DNA from: Methanothrix sp.
Lineage (GTDB): Archaea; Halobacteriota; Methanosarcinia; Methanotrichales; Methanotrichaceae
Reading direction: 5' to 3'
DNA: 8,975 nt
Assembly: GCA_028679775.1 (NCBI GenBank)
Contig: JAJRAX010000193.1
Location: forward strand, 1 to 8,975
A program made the position numbers and the translations under genes. The notes under the pieces are model-generated. The model was not told the DNA's origin. It did no database searches and saw only the letters and a list, made by a program, of their open reading frames with translations. Of this stretch, positions 6,196 through 8,975 are shown piece by piece (within the stretch, counting starts at the first letter, position 1; each line of letters opens with the position of its first letter).

Positions 6196-6735
6196 ATGGA
6201 AATTAAAAAAAATAATTTTGCGGATTTTCTAATTGCCATAATTCTTCTGGCATCAGGCATTAATGCTCTCGGAGCCGAATATCCTGTTGGATCCGGAAAT
6301 GATGACTGGTGGACGACATATCCTGACCAGTCCTCAGGAGCCGGCGAAGATGTCAATCATCCCTCCTGGGTGATGGACGCACTGCAAGAGAAGCCTGTGC
6401 TGATCTACGTGCATAAGTCTTGCGATTATTGCGCGCCTCAGACTAACGCTGTGCAAAACATCACCGGGGAATTCGGCAACGAAATCGTGTTTTTCGAGAT
6501 AAGTGCAGAGGGTAACGACTCCAGAGCTGAAGAAGCCCTGCAGGCATATGATCCCAACGGCGGCACCATGTATGTTCCGCTAACAGCTATTGTGTCTTTA
6601 GGCTCTAATTCCGATGGCGAGGTCGTGCCAGTCTGGCACAGCTCCGAGGAGATCACCGGAGATGCCTGGATTGAGAATTATGTGGAGGACGCATTAACCC
6701 AATACGATGAGTTCTCTGTCGAATGGACACCATGA
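6196..6735 (+). CDS. Exported thioredoxin-like protein (CDYC active site)
   Basis: A 179-residue protein with an N-terminal signal peptide or anchor (basic MEIKKNN, hydrophobic ~10-26, AxA-like LGA) and a thioredoxin fold. The strand KPVLIYVHKS leads into CDYC (Cys76, Cys79) at the head of a helix, as in thioredoxin WCGPC, and YVPL at ~126-129 supplies the cis-Pro. It should act outside the membrane as a thiol-disulfide reductase or oxidase. The frame is open from ATG 6097. The ATG at 6196 is chosen because GGAG at 6184-6187 lies eight bases before it, the signal peptide begins there, and a promoter lies in the upstream part. It is followed after 45 bases, in the same frame, by the redoxin-CcdA gene, its likely electron donor. 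Its protein substrate is unknown; the rhodanese-like or ACR3 cysteines across the divergent promoter are speculative targets. Confidence 0.8.
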   Translation: MEIKKNNFADFLIAIILLASGINALGAEYPVGSGNDDWWTTYPDQSSGAGEDVNHPSWVMDALQEKPVLIYVHKSCDYCAPQTNAVQNITGEFGNEIVFFEISAEGNDSRAEEALQAYDPNGGTMYVPLTAIVSLGSNSDGEVVPVWHSSEEITGDAWIENYVEDALTQYDEFSVEWTP

Positions 6736-6780
6736 AGGCTGAACAGGAATCTGAGTGCCTTGAATTTCGGAACCCTTGCC

Positions 6781-8214
6781 ATGTCTAAAACTCCCAAAAA
6801 GAGCCAAGCATTCCTAAAGCCGGGATGGCTTGCACCCTTTTTAATCTTTTTTGCCCTGATCTGCGCAGTCTTTCTCTCTTCGTCTCCAGTACTGGCCGAC
6901 AAGACAAAAGCTCCAGATTTTAGGGCAATTGATCTTGACGGAAATAATATCAGCCTTGGCGACTTTCTGGGAGCGCCAGTCCTCTTGCACTTCACCAATA
7001 TCGAAAATCCGCTTTGCAGGGAGTGCGAGCATGCTCTGCAAAACCAGACGCGTCAGATCTCTCTTTTAAGTGAAAGATATCCTGGCACAAAAATCATAAC
7101 CCTCAACGTACGGAAGAATCCCTACTCCAAAGACGGACCGACCCTTGCCAGGCAATGGTGGGGTATCAATGTGACATGGCCCTGGATTGAGGACTATGAG
7201 CCGTACTCCATCACAGGCAAGTACATCGACTTCACCACACTGGATGGGGGCTTTGCCAACCCAACCCTGATCCTCATCGATAGAGATGGCATGGTAGCAG
7301 GCCTCTATCACGTCTATCAACTGGGCAAAGGAGAGATCGACGGCATAAAGAGCGCCGAGACTCTATACAGCAGCCTGCAAAATAGAGACGCCAAAGAGGA
7401 CGCACCATTTGGATTTAAGGGAGCAGTCTCCAGCCAAAAAGTAAATTACTTGGGCATGTTTGCCCTTGGAATAATAACCTCTCTTTCTCCCTGCTCCGTA
7501 GCCCTGCTCCTTGCAATGTTCTCCTACGTCATGACAGCCAGGAGAAAGGAGGAGTATCTGAGAAAGTCTTCATCGGCCTCGAAGGATGGATTTCTGATCG
7601 GAGTGGCCTTCACGCTGGGAATGGCTGCAGTCTTCTTTGTGGTGGGACTCTTCCTGTCCGATGTCGGAGTGTTCATCCGCCAGGCTCGGTTCTTCGATCT
7701 GGCAGCCGGAATGCTGATGGTCATTCTCGGAATAAATATACTCAAGCCCATTGGCGAGATCATCGAGCCGGTGCGCTCTCGCCTCTCATTGGCCCATGAA
7801 GGCTCCCCTGCGTTATCTGGAGAGGCCGCACCGAGAAATAAGGGAATGATGGAGCGTTTGGTCCATTTTTCTATGGGCCTCTTCCAATACTCGGCTTTCA
7901 TCGGTGCTTTCGTTTTGGGCGTCTTCTTTGCCCTGGGCTGGGCCCCCTGTGCAGTCTCTTTGGTCTTTCCAGTTCTCATCTGGCTCATATCCCAGGATGT
8001 CACCCCACTGGCCGGCGGCCTGATGCTCTTCGTCTTTGGAGTGGGCCACGGCGTGCCGGTGATTCCCATAGCCACGTTTTCCCGTGCGGTTGGAGGAAAG
8101 ATTGGTGAGAGGTATATCTCGGCAGGAAAATGGGTGACCAAGATATTTGGAGTGGCGGTGATTCTGATAGGGCTCGTATATGCGGTGAGGTACATCGGAT
8201 TCAAGATGTGGTAG
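6781..8214 (+). CDS. ccdA: Redoxin-CcdA fusion (transmembrane thiol electron carrier)
   Basis: A 477-residue protein from ATG 6781. It has a signal-anchor helix (~16-39), an exported AhpC/TlpA-like redoxin domain (~44-205) and a six-helix CcdA/DsbD membrane domain (~222-475). The redoxin part shows APDFRAIDLDGN, a CREC motif (Cys79, Cys82) and a cis-Pro in ANPTLILID. The membrane part has the paired cysteines of CcdA in TSLSPCSVAL (Cys238) and GWAPCAVSLVFP (Cys390), each in the first helix of a half. Such proteins take electrons from cytoplasmic thioredoxin and pass them to thiol proteins outside. The fusion is like a DsbD lacking its alpha domain, with the redoxin at the N-terminus. No good ribosome-binding site precedes ATG 6781. 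TTG at 6760 is an alternative adding seven residues, with a weak AGGA upstream. The frame is continuous with the thioredoxin-like gene except for one TGA at 6733-6735. Confidence 0.88.
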   Translation: MSKTPKKSQAFLKPGWLAPFLIFFALICAVFLSSSPVLADKTKAPDFRAIDLDGNNISLGDFLGAPVLLHFTNIENPLCRECEHALQNQTRQISLLSERYPGTKIITLNVRKNPYSKDGPTLARQWWGINVTWPWIEDYEPYSITGKYIDFTTLDGGFANPTLILIDRDGMVAGLYHVYQLGKGEIDGIKSAETLYSSLQNRDAKEDAPFGFKGAVSSQKVNYLGMFALGIITSLSPCSVALLLAMFSYVMTARRKEEYLRKSSSASKDGFLIGVAFTLGMAAVFFVVGLFLSDVGVFIRQARFFDLAAGMLMVILGINILKPIGEIIEPVRSRLSLAHEGSPALSGEAAPRNKGMMERLVHFSMGLFQYSAFIGAFVLGVFFALGWAPCAVSLVFPVLIWLISQDVTPLAGGLMLFVFGVGHGVPVIPIATFSRAVGGKIGERYISAGKWVTKIFGVAVILIGLVYAVRYIGFKMW

Positions 8215-8229
8215 GCATTCATGCAACCT

Positions 8230-8430
8230 TCATGCCATCTTTTTAAGTATCATCTCCTGGGAGAGGGTATTGACCTCCTCGATGGTGGCATTGTCCACCG
8301 GTGTGATGTCGCCGAAAGCGTCCATCAGCAATACTCGTCCCTCTTTTCTCTTGGCTGCCAGAATGTTCTTGGTGACCATCCGACGCTCAGTTGAGCTGTC
8401 TTCCAGGAGGTAAACTGTAAACTCACACAT
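8230..8430 (-). CDS. cooT: CooT-family nickel-binding protein
   Basis: A 66-residue protein beginning MCEFTVYL and ending near VNTLSQEMILKKMA. CooT proteins are about this long, start Met-Cys, and bind Ni(II) through the N-terminal Cys2 in a dimer during maturation of CO dehydrogenase. The small beta-rich body with EGRVLLMDAFGD and the VDNATIEEVN-L segment fit the family. The ATG at 8430 is set by GGTGAGG at 8435-8441, and its A is shared with the TGA of the upstream CooC gene (TGATG), so the two are cotranscribed and translationally coupled. It ends 15 bases before the convergent end of the redoxin-CcdA gene. The pairing with CooC strongly supports the nickel role. The CO dehydrogenase genes themselves are not in the window. 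Confidence 0.85.
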   Translation of the reverse strand: MCEFTVYLLEDSSTERRMVTKNILAAKRKEGRVLLMDAFGDITPVDNATIEEVNTLSQEMILKKMA

Positions 8431-8975
8431 CAGGCCTCACCCAGCATGCATGTCTTTATCCTGAGGATATCCTTCAAAGAAGATGCATCCGGATCGCTGT
8501 CCAACAGCAGAGCACCCTTCTTGTCCGCCGATACAACTGCCTTGTCAAAGCCCACAGATAAGATCAGGTCGGCATTTCCATTGAGATATTTCGCGGCTGA
8601 TGAAAGGTCCTCATCCACCTCGACCTTGTTTACTACAGCGATCTGCTTTTTCACACCCAGATCGTGGGCAAGCTTGAGTCCGTGCTTAGCGACCTCAAGG
8701 GACTTCGGTGTGGGCTCGGTGATGACAAAGGACATATCGAACTCTGAGGCCAGGCCTCTGCCGAAGATCTCAACTCCTGCCTGGGAGTCCACAAATATGA
8801 AGTCGTTCTCCTTGATGCCTGAAGACAGGTAATTGACCAGCAGCTTGACCAGGGAAATGGGGCCACATAGGCAGCCTGCACCGCCAAATGGAATTGTGCC
8901 CATCACTATCAGCTTCACTCCATCGGCGGCGTCGACTATGAACTTATCCAGATCCTCAACGCTGTGCTCTTTGCC
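8430..8975 (-). CDS. cooC: CooC-type nickel-maturation ATPase (N-terminal part outside window)
   Basis: The frame is open to the window edge, so the start and the P-loop are missing; 181 C-terminal residues are seen. CooC is a MinD/NifH-like ATPase whose dimer binds Ni or Zn through a CxC and helps insert nickel into the CO dehydrogenase C-cluster. Here GGAGCLCG carries the CxC (visible residues 35 and 37), preceded by KLIVMGTIPFG. FVDSQAGVEIFGRG is the switch II/Walker B region, and ITEPTPKSLEVA and AVVNKV are the following nucleotide-binding strands, the last with the NKV base-recognition motif. The order VMGT...CxC...DSQAG matches CooC rather than NifH. The GTG at 8918 is an internal Val, since coding continues upstream with KFIVDAADG. 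It is joined to cooT by a TGATG overlap. In methanogens this would serve CODH/ACS. Confidence 0.88.
   Translation of the reverse strand, partial: GKEHSVEDLDKFIVDAADGVKLIVMGTIPFGGAGCLCGPISLVKLLVNYLSSGIKENDFIFVDSQAGVEIFGRGLASEFDMSFVITEPTPKSLEVAKHGLKLAHDLGVKKQIAVVNKVEVDEDLSSAAKYLNGNADLILSVGFDKAVVSADKKGALLLDSDPDASSLKDILRIKTCMLGEA

Noticed and set aside
7524..8226. Long minus-strand frames opposite the CcdA domain
   Set aside because: Shadow frames of the redoxin-CcdA gene, rich in Pro/Thr/Arg from complementing hydrophobic codons, with no domain recognisable.

Overview
The window looks archaeal, most likely a methanogen of the Methanosarcinales (Methanothrix/Methanosaeta or a relative). This rests on three things. 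The large HEAT-repeat protein has a C-terminal module of a kind I associate with Methanosarcina and Methanothrix. A CooC/CooT nickel-maturation pair is present, as expected where CO dehydrogenase/acetyl-CoA synthase is made. The promoters are BRE/TATA-like with GAGG/GGTGA ribosome-binding sites. The genus is inferred from protein character alone; there is no rRNA in the window.

Layout from left to right: (1) positions 1-2810, + strand, the 3' part of a large gene with fourteen full and one degenerate 36-residue HEAT-like repeats followed by a helical, coiled-coil C-terminal region. (2) 2811-3155, a gap without an intact gene, part of it GC-rich and holding what may be the decayed end of a type I restriction specificity gene. 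(3) 5860 down to 3156, - strand, a compact arsenic-type operon: a previously unlisted 50-codon Cys-rich mini-gene, an ArsR repressor, an exported tandem rhodanese-like protein without catalytic cysteines, and an ACR3 arsenite efflux permease. (4) 5861-6195, an AT-rich divergent promoter region. (5) 6196-8214, + strand, an exported thioredoxin-like protein and a redoxin-CcdA fusion. (6) 8975 down to 8230, - strand, the end of a CooC-type ATPase gene joined to cooT.

The central part (3156-8214) reads as one divergent unit. ArsR would sense As(III)/Sb(III) or a related soft metal and control the operon, and ACR3 would expel arsenite. On the other side, CcdA would carry electrons across the membrane to a redoxin domain and an exported CxxC thioredoxin. 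The rhodanese-like protein and the mini-protein with a Cys4 tail are the least explained partners and the best candidates for something undescribed. The functional link between the two divergent arms is inferred from gene order only.
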